Part shown: in pieces, positions 21,843 to 31,622 of the stretch
Numbering within the stretch: the first letter of the stretch is position 1
Layout of the letters: the number at the start of each line of letters is the position of its first letter
Assembly: GCA_025667525.1 (NCBI GenBank)
Contig: CM046878.1
Coordinates: forward strand, 94,441,237-94,505,236
Source of the DNA: Glebionis coronaria
Lineage: Eukaryota; Streptophyta; Magnoliopsida; Asterales; Asteraceae
Reading direction: 5' to 3'
DNA: 64,000 bases
The notes under the pieces: generated by a model
Seen by the model: only the letters and a program-made list of their open reading frames with translations
Database searches by the model: none
Told to the model about the DNA's origin: nothing
Position numbers and translations under genes: made by a program

Positions 21843-24137
21843 ATGACTAACCCTACCGTACAACAACTACAAGACAACAGAGTCGCCGCCATTGCTGAAG
21901 CCAAATCTCTAAAGTTTATTCCAAACAACTTCCGTTTGAAGGAAGTATCTCACTCTACCCATAATGGATTTAAGGTAGGTACAGCCTTGCTTGATAAATC
22001 TCATCTCAAGCATGCGCTAAGGAGAAGTGCATCAGTGCCTTATGACTACCTTTACGAGTTCTGGGCTACCAAAGAGAGGACGTCGAACAAAATCACTTTT
22101 TCCTTGGACAACAAGCAGCAGACGCTTACTGTGTCAGACTTCAGGAAGATCTTTGGCTTTCGACCGATACTCAAAGGTCTACCATCATACTCAGCCAACC
22201 CAACTAAGGACCAGATCATGGAGATGTTCACCGCCATTGGATGTCTTGACATACGAACCCCGTCTGAGTTTACTACTGCCAAAGTTGGTCAACCATGGAA
22301 AGCTATTTTTGGGATTCTAAGCCGATGTTTAACACCCAAAACAACTGGGTTTGATGCTGTTCGTCCACCAATCATCAAGATGTTTTATGGTATGTTCAAA
22401 GGTATGGGTATTGATTATGCATCATTGCTATGGGAGGAGTTTACTTTTCAACTCTTCACAAACACGAAGGGTAAGGTTAAATGTTACCAGTATCCTAGGT
22501 TTATTAAGCTGATCATACATTACTTTATGGAAAACGATGCATCCATTGATAAGCGTGCAGGCAGACGTCAACACACGATCGATGATGATGATTTGGTAGA
22601 CTTAAGGCAGGAGACTCATTCGAATACGGTTATTCCTGGTCCCATTCCCAATCACCTTCTGACCGATGAGCTTATCGCATCTGATGATTACAAGAACTTG
22701 CTAACAGAAATTGAGAATCAACGCGCAAGTATTCTAGAAGGAGAAGACTCTTCCACCACGGTTAAGAGCAAAGGTAAACGGAAGCAAGCAGATTTACCTG
22801 AATCCAAAGCCAAAAGGAAGAAGACAGAGGGTAAGAAGGGAAAGGGTAAGGCTGATGAGATGCGTTTACGTGACGAAGAAGGCATTGTTGATCCTACTCT
22901 TGATAAAACTGAGAAACAAATGATGAAGATAGCCATTCAAAGGAGTAGGAAAGATACTGGCGGTAGTGGTTCAGGTGCAAGGGTAGATGTTGAGGATGAG
23001 TACGTAGAACCAGATGATGTTGATGAGTTTGGGTCACCTGAACATTATTCCACTTCGAAGGAGCCATCAATCCCTATTTCAGCTGGTATTGACAAAGAGT
23101 CTACTCAACCATTGGTAACTCAACTTCAACCAACTCAACCCTTACCAACCAGACCGGTTTCTACACCATTTCCTCCACCACCAATAAAGCCCATCCTTAG
23201 CACCGCAGTCACAACCGAGCCCATTCCATCAACCCAGAGCAGCTCTGCAACGTCTGCAATGGCAGCAATAGTGATGGCCGAGATGTTGGATAAACATGTG
23301 GATAATCACAAGAGAGAAATGGATGAACTTCGCCAAGAGTTACGTAGACGAGCTCAAAGTGAAGAGGCATCAAAGAAAGCTCAAGAAGATTTGATTGCTA
23401 AGTTCGCTGCAGACATGGAATTTACACGTAAAGCTCATGCAGAAGAACTTGCTCGGGTTAAAAAGGCTGAAGCTGATAGGCATCAAGCACGAATTACGAG
23501 ACTTAAAGCTATTAAGGATGACCTTAAAGAGCAAAAAGAAGCTCTTGAAGCTACTATTGAGCAGAGAGTGAAAGACTCCGTTGAATCCCTAATGCCTAAA
23601 CTGCGTGATGATTTGAAGACGCTTGCTGCTGACAACTTGATGATCAAATCATCCAATCCTTCAGAAGCCGCCTACAAGATCGCATATGACTTGACGGATT
23701 TTGAACTGAAAAAGATCCTTAAGGCTCGTATGGTGGAACTTGGATCGTTTGATAAATCGAGGATTCAACGGGCTCTATACAAATCCCTGAACGACGCGAT
23801 CATGGAGGATGATAAGTTGTTCAAGACATTTGGAAGTGTGGTACCCTACCACATTCTCCCTGAGGAAGAACGGGAAGAGAGTGAGGAAGAAGAGGGTACC
23901 GGTGGAGAAGAGGAAGAAGAAGAAGAAGAAGAAGAAGATAAAAATGATGATGATGATGAGGATGATGAGGATCAGAATGATGAGGATGATGATAATGATA
24001 AGGATGATGATAATGATGATGAGGATGATGATGACGATTATGATGATGGCGATGATGGTGGTGATGGTAATGAGGAGAGTGTTCGAGGGAGCAACGGGGA
24101 TGATAATGAGGATGCTGAAGGGGGTAAACAGCCTTAG
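21843..24137 (+). CDS. Post-pol ORF of giant Copia element, N-terminal part (764 codons)
   Basis: ATG to TAG, no breaks. The N-terminal domain (residues about 60-235) contains FWATKE, SDFRKIFGF, the block PWKAIFGILSRCLTPKTTGF and CYQYPRFIKLI, homologous to the ORF at 5645-8668. Basic, nuclear-localisation-like clusters lie at residues about 305-335 (KSKGKRKQ, KAKRKKTEGKKGKGK). A long coiled coil spans about 475-620. The C-terminal tail (about 675-755, DNA 23863-24090) is almost pure Glu/Asp encoded by GAA/GAT repeats. No signal peptide or membrane segment is visible, so a retroviral envelope role is not supported. Function unknown. The frame continues past the TAG into the next entry. Confidence 0.85.
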   Translation: MTNPTVQQLQDNRVAAIAEAKSLKFIPNNFRLKEVSHSTHNGFKVGTALLDKSHLKHALRRSASVPYDYLYEFWATKERTSNKITFSLDNKQQTLTVSDFRKIFGFRPILKGLPSYSANPTKDQIMEMFTAIGCLDIRTPSEFTTAKVGQPWKAIFGILSRCLTPKTTGFDAVRPPIIKMFYGMFKGMGIDYASLLWEEFTFQLFTNTKGKVKCYQYPRFIKLIIHYFMENDASIDKRAGRRQHTIDDDDLVDLRQETHSNTVIPGPIPNHLLTDELIASDDYKNLLTEIENQRASILEGEDSSTTVKSKGKRKQADLPESKAKRKKTEGKKGKGKADEMRLRDEEGIVDPTLDKTEKQMMKIAIQRSRKDTGGSGSGARVDVEDEYVEPDDVDEFGSPEHYSTSKEPSIPISAGIDKESTQPLVTQLQPTQPLPTRPVSTPFPPPPIKPILSTAVTTEPIPSTQSSSATSAMAAIVMAEMLDKHVDNHKREMDELRQELRRRAQSEEASKKAQEDLIAKFAADMEFTRKAHAEELARVKKAEADRHQARITRLKAIKDDLKEQKEALEATIEQRVKDSVESLMPKLRDDLKTLAADNLMIKSSNPSEAAYKIAYDLTDFELKKILKARMVELGSFDKSRIQRALYKSLNDAIMEDDKLFKTFGSVVPYHILPEEEREESEEEEGTGGEEEEEEEEEEDKNDDDDEDDEDQNDEDDDNDKDDDNDDEDDDDDYDDGDDGGDGNEESVRGSNGDDNEDAEGGKQP

Positions 24138-25814
24138 AAAGGGGATAAGGCTGCCAGCTCAAAGAAAGTGGTTAAGTCTGGCACCAAGTCAAAGAAAGAT
24201 GCAGCACCAAAGGAAAAATCTACATCCACGGAATCCAGACGATCGAAGTGGCGCCATGATGTGAATGCCACTACAGGGTCATCTATTCCTGGTACATTTA
24301 TCCATGCATCAATACCTGTTACCACTAACCCTGTTAGTTCTATTGTTGTTGCTCCTGTGATTGCAGAATCGGTAACCGAACCTGAAGCTGCACAACACTC
24401 ACCCGTCCATGACACTGCTGAAATGCCTGAATCAGAACAAGCAGATGTTCACGTCTCTACTCCTCTGCAACAAAACCCACAATCTACTATTCCTGAACCA
24501 AGCACAAGGGACTGGGAGGACACGTTGGAGATCGACGAGACTGCTCCACCACAGGCTTGGATCACGGCAGCGGCGCAGTATGATCCGATCACCGACGCCG
24601 ACAAAGATGTCTTGTATCTTCGTATCCGAAGTCCGATTGACTTATGTGCATTTCTTGCTCATGAGTATAAGACTTCGGTTACTCCATCTTTGGTGAAGAA
24701 AGTACTGAAGGATAAAAGACTTCGCGCCAAAACCCGGTTGACCCAAATGGAGTTCGAATATTATGCCGAGGAAATCCTGAAGGCTCTAAATACCGTTCAA
24801 CGGCCAGGTCTTCATGAATCAGAAAGAGCTCCACCTCCAATGGATCCTACTCAAGATAATCAGATTTCTCTTGACTTCTTCGTCACCAATGATCTGGTGT
24901 ATCTACTGAAGGGGTCATCAAAGTACGCAACCTCCCTGACCTTGCTGAAAGCTGCCAACTGGGGGACAATACCCTTTATCGAGGAAAAGGTAAACCGACT
25001 CTGGGTCCCTAAGATAAATCGTAATTATGATATGTATGCTGTCATAGGTGCATCTCATTGGGACGAACGAGTCCGAAGGGCGTACAGGGGTTGCTGCTTG
25101 GTCAATTCTGGAAGCAATGTTAGATCCGACATCCGCATCTCCAGCATCTTAGGAATGAAAACTGAAGCCAAGAATGGCTATTATCATGTGACGGAGATTC
25201 GTTTGAAAAGGGAGGATGACAGGGAATACAAAATCCAGCAAGGAGATTTTTCCATCATTCGCCTTGAGGATATCGAAGATATGCTGCTTCTGATGACCAG
25301 AGATCAACTCACACATATTCCTCGTGAAGACCTCATTGCTTTGAATACAGCGCTTCGTATGTTCACACGAAACGTTGTCATCAAGACACGAGTTGAAGAT
25401 CTTCAGTTGGGAGTCGAAAGCTATCAAAGGAAGCTCAACCTAACCCGTCCAGTGAATAAAGTGCTACCTCAACATGTAGAAAGATGTCCCTATACCGGTA
25501 TTTCTGTCCCGAATTACGGCATCTTCTACTTGAACAGTCGAGGTTTGATGAAGTTTATGAGGGTGGGTGAGCTCCATAAGTACAGTGATGGGACTCTTCT
25601 ACAAGTCAGAGGAAAGTTGGAGCATCTGAACTCGGGTGGGACGTTGCCAGAAATGACGGAGGATTGGCATCCAGGTTATCGGCAGATGGCGAAGTATGTC
25701 ATCAAGAAGATCGATCAGAAGCTCCGTGAACGTAGATTGATGAGGAGCTTGGAAAGATTTGTGGGTGGTAGACCATATGGAGTGCACTACAGGACACTGC
25801 AACGATCCATCTAA
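24138..25814 (+). CDS. Post-pol ORF, C-terminal part, in frame after a TAG
   Basis: The same frame resumes directly after TAG 24135-24137 and stays open for 558 codons to the TAA at 25812-25814. It has no nearby ATG, so it is probably the second half of one ~1,320-residue protein, reached only by readthrough or lost through a point mutation. After a Thr/Ser/Pro-rich linker, the rest (from about 24600) looks globular, with motifs such as RSPIDLCAFLAHEYK, ASHWDERVRRAYRGC and GVHYRTLQRSI. I do not recognise the fold. Confidence 0.7.
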   Translation, partial: KGDKAASSKKVVKSGTKSKKDAAPKEKSTSTESRRSKWRHDVNATTGSSIPGTFIHASIPVTTNPVSSIVVAPVIAESVTEPEAAQHSPVHDTAEMPESEQADVHVSTPLQQNPQSTIPEPSTRDWEDTLEIDETAPPQAWITAAAQYDPITDADKDVLYLRIRSPIDLCAFLAHEYKTSVTPSLVKKVLKDKRLRAKTRLTQMEFEYYAEEILKALNTVQRPGLHESERAPPPMDPTQDNQISLDFFVTNDLVYLLKGSSKYATSLTLLKAANWGTIPFIEEKVNRLWVPKINRNYDMYAVIGASHWDERVRRAYRGCCLVNSGSNVRSDIRISSILGMKTEAKNGYYHVTEIRLKREDDREYKIQQGDFSIIRLEDIEDMLLLMTRDQLTHIPREDLIALNTALRMFTRNVVIKTRVEDLQLGVESYQRKLNLTRPVNKVLPQHVERCPYTGISVPNYGIFYLNSRGLMKFMRVGELHKYSDGTLLQVRGKLEHLNSGGTLPEMTEDWHPGYRQMAKYVIKKIDQKLRERRLMRSLERFVGGRPYGVHYRTLQRSI

Positions 25815-28071
25815 TGGGTCGTACATTTCAGGTCACTCTATATTGGTATTATTTGTGAATATGTATATTTGTGAATAATGTGCTTTAATGGCTTGTTGTA
25901 GTGTTAAGGTATGATAATTTTTCAAGAATTTTTCACGAGATTCTAAATCTTTCAAAATATATCATACTAAAGCACTACAACTATCCCTTATTAATTTAAG
26001 GGGGAGCAATAACTTGTTCTATGGCCAAACATCGATTTCATTTTTACCCAAAGACCGGTTAATCCATTCAATATCCCAAATATTAATGGTTAACATTTTG
26101 GATAAGGGGAGAAAATGGGATTAAGGAGATTTAAATGATACTTGGCTAAAAGATGAAAAAGACTTAACGATTATCCAACTTAATATGTGTAAAGCACGTG
26201 TTAAGGGGGAGCGTTTTTGATGAACAAAACACCTAAGGTACAAAACTTTTGATTTCAATATCACAAGTACCTTAAGTGATTTTCAATGATTTTTCATGGT
26301 GGCAATTCCTTCCCAAAACACACTTAATTCACGACGAATGTGGTGACAAAAGGGTGGTAGGAATAGGTTTAGTCCAATGATTCATCAGAGCCGATGGAAT
26401 CTTCCCAAGGACAATTCCCTAGATAGAATTAGAAGTCCTAGGAAAGATGGAGAAAGAATGTGAACGTAGCTGAATGCCGACCAAGTACTTAAGCTAGCAC
26501 TGGAACAATCACAACAAGGTGCTAGTGATGACGTATTGGTAAGCATTGAAGGGGTTGAAGAATGAAAAAGAATTGCAAAGATAAAGGGTGTAAAGAAAGA
26601 AGCCCTCCTTATAACTTTAGGCAGAAACCGGGTCAATACATATGCTATTGAGGTCATTTTTGCTAATGATTCTCGGTATTGAAGAAAGACATCATGGACC
26701 CAGTGATGCAATGCACAACCCTTCCCAGCTAACTCAAATATCTCTCAAAAGGTATTTGTTTTAATCACACGGAGATCAACACGTTATCTATTGGTTTATT
26801 CACTCCGAATAGACTGGTATTGAAAAGGTGGCACTCCTCTCCAGCCATCGCTCACTAAATCAAAACGCACAATCGAGTCTAGAGCCAAGAGATCATCAAA
26901 AGTCTCATTAGGACACTTTCCATTTATTCCTTGCTTTCTCACACACTGTGAAAAGTAAGAGATTTTCATGAGTCCTACGCAATATTCCTGTAATATTGCC
27001 AGAACATCCGAGTAATACGCAAGTATTACAATGAAGATGGAAATCCTGCTTGAGCCAACATCAAACAAGCTCATGGTAGGTTACACGTGCGGTTCTTTTA
27101 GAACCAATCTTGTGAAAAACTGGAAGGTAACAGTGGTTTAATTCTTAATTGAACTTAAACTCGTTCCAGGCCTCTTCGCATTATCATATGATCTTGCCAG
27201 AACACTCAGAGTGACTCTTTATTGACCACAGTGACGAGTGGAAATCCTTCTAGTGTCAACATCAAACAGCACTTGGTAGGTGACGTGCAAGATTCTTTAT
27301 GAATTGAGCTCGTGACAACTGGAAAGCAACGATGGTGAAAATCTTAATTGAAATTCACTTGTTCCAGGTTTCATGAATTGACGGCTTTTAATCACAAGGA
27401 TAATTTATCCAAGTGATTCACTCTTTATGTTCGCAGTCAGCTTTGGACGGTCGAATAAAGAGAACGGGTTTACCCGCGAAATCCTGTCAGGAAGTTACTT
27501 AATTGAAACTATCCGTCACGGGTACGATATCTAATATCGTCCAACGGTCTTCACCGACCGGAGGTAAAATGCTACCGAATTAGAATAAAATGTTCAAAGC
27601 CATTTTATTCGTGTCGTTGCTGTGTACCTGTTAAAGACGGTGGCGTTGCTGTGTACCTGTTGAAGACGGTGGCGTTGCTGTGTACCAGTGAAGACGGTGG
27701 TGTTGCGGTGTACCTGTAAAAGTCGTTCCCACATGCTTATGTCTTTTGCAACAAAGTTCAGCAAAAATTCAAGAAAGTACAAGATGAAGTCTTCCGCTGT
27801 ACCAAACTCTGAAGCTTTCGAGAATTCAACAAAAAGACGTAAGTGTGTGGAACATGAAGTCACGAGGAGGCAAAGTTCACAAGAAAGGCAAAGATCGCAC
27901 GTGAAAGGCCAAAGAACAATGCTCTCAAGTCAAAGCCAAAAAGATCAAACCAACATATTCACAACAAAAGAAAGAAAAGAAGAAAAGACTACGAGCTAAA
28001 GAACGAAGACTTAGTATAGTATGCTAGGTTTAGAACTTTGTAACGTGGAGTGACCTCCCTTAGGGGGAGAT
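25815..28071 (+). other. Long 3' untranslated region of giant Copia element
   Basis: 2.26 kb without a convincing ORF. TTAAGGGGGAGC polypurine tracts lie at about 25998-26009 and 26202-26213. A ~200-bp tandem duplication spans about 26960-27380 (AACATCAAACA near 27057 and 27258; CCAGAACA near 26999 and 27198). A four-copy ~29-bp repeat (CGTTGCTGTGTACC...GACGGTGG) lies at 27615-27726. One stray CCGAATAG lies at 26805-26812. The working polypurine tract CTTAGGGGGAGAT (28059-28071) abuts the 3' LTR. Confidence 0.75.
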
Positions 28072-28403
28072 TGTTAGAAATACGTTTTAACGTATATTAG
28101 AAGTATCGGTCACTCCACAATAGTATTTATGTTGTAATAGCTCGTAGTTAGAAAATAGTCATTAGTTGCTTATTAACTTAAGTAAGAACCGGTCCATGGG
28201 CTTGTCATGGACCGGCCCAAGCCCAATGTAAGGCTTGGAGTATAAATACCCCTTTCCACCATGGAAAGGGGTTGGTTGTTGTTTCATTTTGCACATTCAT
28301 TTTAATAAAATCATACACATTTTCTCTCACTTTCTCTCTCTAGTTTCTCTCACTAGAAAACATCAACCCACTTCATAGATTCATAGGTTATCAATATTCT
28401 ACA
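28072..28403 (+). repeat. 3' LTR of the 17.9-kb Copia element
   Basis: 332 bp; I found no difference from 10469-10800 when reading the two side by side. It is preceded by a polypurine tract and followed by the TSD CCTAG (28404-28408). Confidence 0.96.
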
Positions 28404-28408
28404 CCTAG
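28404..28408. repeat. Target-site duplication CCTAG (right)
   Basis: A perfect match to 10464-10468. Confidence 0.95.
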
Positions 28409-29527
28409 TCTTTATCTTTAAATAAAGACCACATGCTCACTCATTTCTCACACCTTTCTATCATATTCTTCTCTATATATCGGATCTTCTATCAAATATT
28501 TATTCTCTCTAACATGTAGATCTTTGATCTATAATTGTTCTTCTTCTTGTTTAGTGTTTCTCTTGAAGATATGGAGATCACTTGTAGTTGTAAACAATAT
28601 CAAGAAGTTCAAGCACAAGACATACATCAAGTCATTGTGTCACCTCTATGTAGACTAGTTTCTTTGTACTTGTCATCTCATGGTATTATGTCCTAGATCT
28701 ATGATCTTGACATCTCGTGTTCTTCTCAACCGAGATCCATGACTTATCATCATTGATCTTTACATCTTAGGAGCGGAAAGGCCAAAGGCTAAGTACGTGT
28801 TGACTTAGTGTATAGATCCATATTTCTCTTTTTTGAGATCTATGATCTTGATGCTTCATGACTCTATTTAATAAGGATTACGAATATGTCAAGACATGGT
28901 CTTCAAGATGTAATCCATGATCTAGGCAAGATCATATAATAGAGTCATCTATTTCTATCACTAACTATCACAAACCAATGTGTCTTGTCGGTTCTTGTAT
29001 GAATCTTGTACTTGGGTTAGTACCTACAAATGTTGTAAGGTTAGATGTCGTGTTGGTTCTACTTGTATGCAAGTTGGTCTGTGCAAAGACCCGGTGTGTA
29101 GCTTAGTACCAAATAAAGTATAAGCATTGTAGAAGAGACTTGTTGTACCCATGTGAAAGAATACGACATCCAAGCTTAGATGTCGGTAAATATTGTAAGC
29201 CAATGTGTGAAGGTTTCTTCACTGGTGTAATGGAGATTCTTTTACTAGTGAAGTAGAACTCTCGAGTAGGTGACTCGGGGAGTGGATGTAGGGCAAGGAA
29301 GGTGTCCTTGAATCATTGTGTCGGTTTGCATTTACTTTACTTTATTGCTTTATCCTTATACTTGCATTGATTGTGTGTGTTGTGATCTCTCAATGTGCTA
29401 CTTGGTTCATATAGTCTTTAACTATAAAAAAACGCCTCTCATACTATGTCCCCATCAAATGAAATTTGATGCAAAAAGTTGTAAAAGATTAAAAGAAAAC
29501 TATTCAACCCCCTTCTAGTTTTCTACA
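28409..29527 (+). repeat. Sirevirus-like LTR, right piece
   Basis: It continues the LTR begun at 10125. It ends TTCAACCCCCTTCTAGTTTTCTACA, split here as TTCAACCCCCTTC then TAGTTTTCTACA, a common style for LTR ends of this group, giving TG...CA termini overall. No ORF is present. The flanking TSD cannot be checked because the 5' LTR is outside the window. Confidence 0.65.
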
Positions 29528-29734
29528 GTATATATAAAGAAAACATAGGTGTTCGAAAATTCAAATTAATACATAGCCGTTAGAAAATTCAAATTAATAC
29601 ATAGCCGTTAGAAAATTCAAACTACAACACAGAAAATAAAAATACATTACGGAAATTAAAATAACAACACATAAAATAAAAATACAACACGGAAATTAAA
29701 ATTCTCTCACCTATTCATTTTTAAATTCCATTTT

Positions 29735-30005
29735 TCTTTCGATTTTAACGGCTTCTTCAAACAAGGCATCATGTATAGCATAATCCTTGTCTGTTTTTTT
29801 TTCAAAAATTTGATTATCGAATCACGCCACTCTTTTGGAATATCATTGCATTTTTCATATGCTTCCTGCTATTCAAATTTAGCAGTGGATGCACTTTCAA
29901 ATTTGAGGGCTAAATCCGCATTCGTTTTCTGTTGAACGCTGTCTTCTTTAATTAGTTTATCAACCAATGGTTTGATTTCATAAAAAAATGTGTGGAACTG
30001 AACAA
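29735..30005 (-). pseudogene. Short decayed coding remnant, unknown protein
   Basis: On the minus strand, charged helical text such as KPLVDKLIKED, ALKFESA, CNDIPKEWRDSIIKF and then, after a frameshift, DYAIHDALFEEAVKIERKME ends in a stop near 29737. A stop also falls mid-way. It is probably a piece of a transposon-associated ORF, but I cannot name the family. Confidence 0.35.
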
Positions 30006-31077
30006 GCCATACTAGTATTTGTTTATTAGAGGAATAAATATGTTTGTTAAAAGTGTTAAAATAGGGGATATATATAATAGTAAATGTTTAAAAAAATAAA
30101 AATTTAAATTTCAAACGGCTAAGAAACAACGACTATTTTTTTTATCTCTTCGTCGTGGCTTCGTCGCTGCAGCGAAATACGCTCGGCAAAGTAGGGGTGA
30201 GGGTGTGGCGGAGTGAGTCGACGAGGCACGACGAGGGTGCCACATAGGCTCGGCGAGGGCGCTCGTCTCTAAGAAACCTATTAACTACTGAGTATTTATG
30301 TAAAAGTTATTTTTTTACTATTCGCGTATTGCGATGACGAATACTCCTGTTTTATCGGTTTTGAAGGATCTTCCGATTCACTTTTATATAAATTTTATTA
30401 GCTGGTAGAGTCACGTTCCCAATTAACCGTTAAGCCAAAACATATTCAGATATATGAATTTAACATAAACCAATCGAATTTTTAAACAAAGAATAGTCCG
30501 CAAATCCTTCCATGAACCGGCTTAATGTGAGTTAATATATCAGCTCATTCTTATATTTACTTAACTTCGTCTTGGCTCGAGGTGGTGGATATGATGAGCG
30601 AGTGTTTTTTAGGAATTTTTTAATTAAATTTGTGAGTGTGTGTGAGAGATATATAGTGGGGTATATATTGTATAATTTGAGTATTGTAATGAATTATAAT
30701 TTTTTTATGTTTATTACGGTTGAATGAATAATAAATTTAATAATTTAAGTGAGAGAATTATAATTTTTTTATGTTTACTACGGTTGAAAGAATAATAAAT
30801 TTAATAACTTAAGTGAGAGAAGAAGGAAAATTGATGTAAGGTCGTTATGAACGATGATGACTCTACAAACTTTACTTCATTTAGCCTTATAAATGCTTCA
30901 TAAGGCCAAAAACTAAACCAGACTTGGGTTGATCGGATTACGGATCCCAATTTGGCTGCTACTTGATGTAATCTATTCAACATCTTGTTAGCTAAAGAAA
31001 CACATAACGAAGCTGAGCCACATTACATATCTTTTGTAGTCGTTAAAAAACAAAAGATTTGTTTTTCAAAGATGTTA

Positions 31078-31622
31078 TTAAAGGTGAGCACGGTGCGGGA
31101 TGATGTGGATTTTGGCAAAAATCAAATCACATATGAGATTACGGTTTTTATTTTTATGAAAGTGTGAACCCACACCACGCGGTTTTACGTGATTTCAGTT
31201 TCGCGAGTTTTTTCGGGGTTTTTTTGTTTTTGCGGATTTTAACCGTAGCGTATCATCACTTATGATTTATATAATTAATATGGATTTTTGTGAGTTTTGA
31301 TTCACAATGTAAGTATTTTCAGTTATAACAATGCATATATCTAATGTAGACACACATATTACTTATAAATTACAATGTTGATGATAATATGCACTCAAAC
31401 CCTCATAGCATATGTTAAACTATTAATATGCCTTTTTTGGTTTTATACAATTTATATGCGGTGCGGATCAGATTTTGTGGTACGGTTTTACGGGTAAATC
31501 CGCAATCGCATCGCATTTTTTTTTTCTTAACACCGTTTTACTAATTTTTATCGTAATGCGGTTTTTATTATATGATTTTTTTGCAGTTTTTACAAGTTTA
31601 CGGTGTGATTTGTGCTCACCCT
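31078..31622. mobile_element. hAT-like MITE, 545 bp
   Basis: Ends carry GGTGAGCAC...GTGCTCACC. The flanking 8-bp sequences AGATGTTA (31070-31077) and AGACGTTA (31623-31630) differ at one base, an hAT-type TSD. GGTGAGCACGGTGCGG resembles common plant hAT MITEs. No coding capacity. Confidence 0.5.

Larger units (their letters stand above)
10469..28403 (+). mobile_element. Complete 17,935-bp Ty1-copia retrotransposon, very young
   Basis: It has perfect 5-bp TSDs (CCTAG), two 332-bp LTRs that I find identical on reading through them, an initiator-Met-tRNA-type primer site after the 5' LTR and a polypurine tract before the 3' LTR. Internal order: leader with repeat array 1, gag frame (11688-16532, stops), intact pol (to 19948), spacer, leader with repeat array 2, post-pol ORF (21843-25814, one TAG), and a long 3' untranslated region. 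Integrase preceding RT makes it Copia. The size is about three times that of a simple Copia element because of the post-pol ORF and long non-coding parts. Identical LTRs imply very recent insertion. Confidence 0.96.
9258..29527 (+). mobile_element. Older Sirevirus-like Copia element, 3' end only, split by the 17.9-kb insertion
   Basis: Internal sequence 9258-10124 ends in a polypurine tract (CATCAAAAAGGGGGAGAT) and is followed by an LTR starting TGATAGTG at 10125. The LTR is interrupted after 10468 and resumes at 28409, ending TTCTACA at 29527 (about 1.46 kb without the insertion). The phrases GTCATCATCAAAAAGGGGGAG before the LTR and TTTTGTTGATGACAAA just inside it are typical of Sireviruses as I remember them. 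A second AAGGGGGAG tract lies at about 9511. No gag or pol of this element is in the window; its 5' part would be to the left. Confidence 0.7.

Noticed and set aside
23821..24162. His-rich minus-strand ORF
   Set aside because: It is the complement of the GAT/GAA-rich acidic tail of the post-pol ORF.
21843..25814. True retroviral envelope gene
   Set aside because: No signal peptide, transmembrane segment or glycoprotein-like Cys pattern; nuclear-signal-like clusters and an acidic tail point elsewhere.
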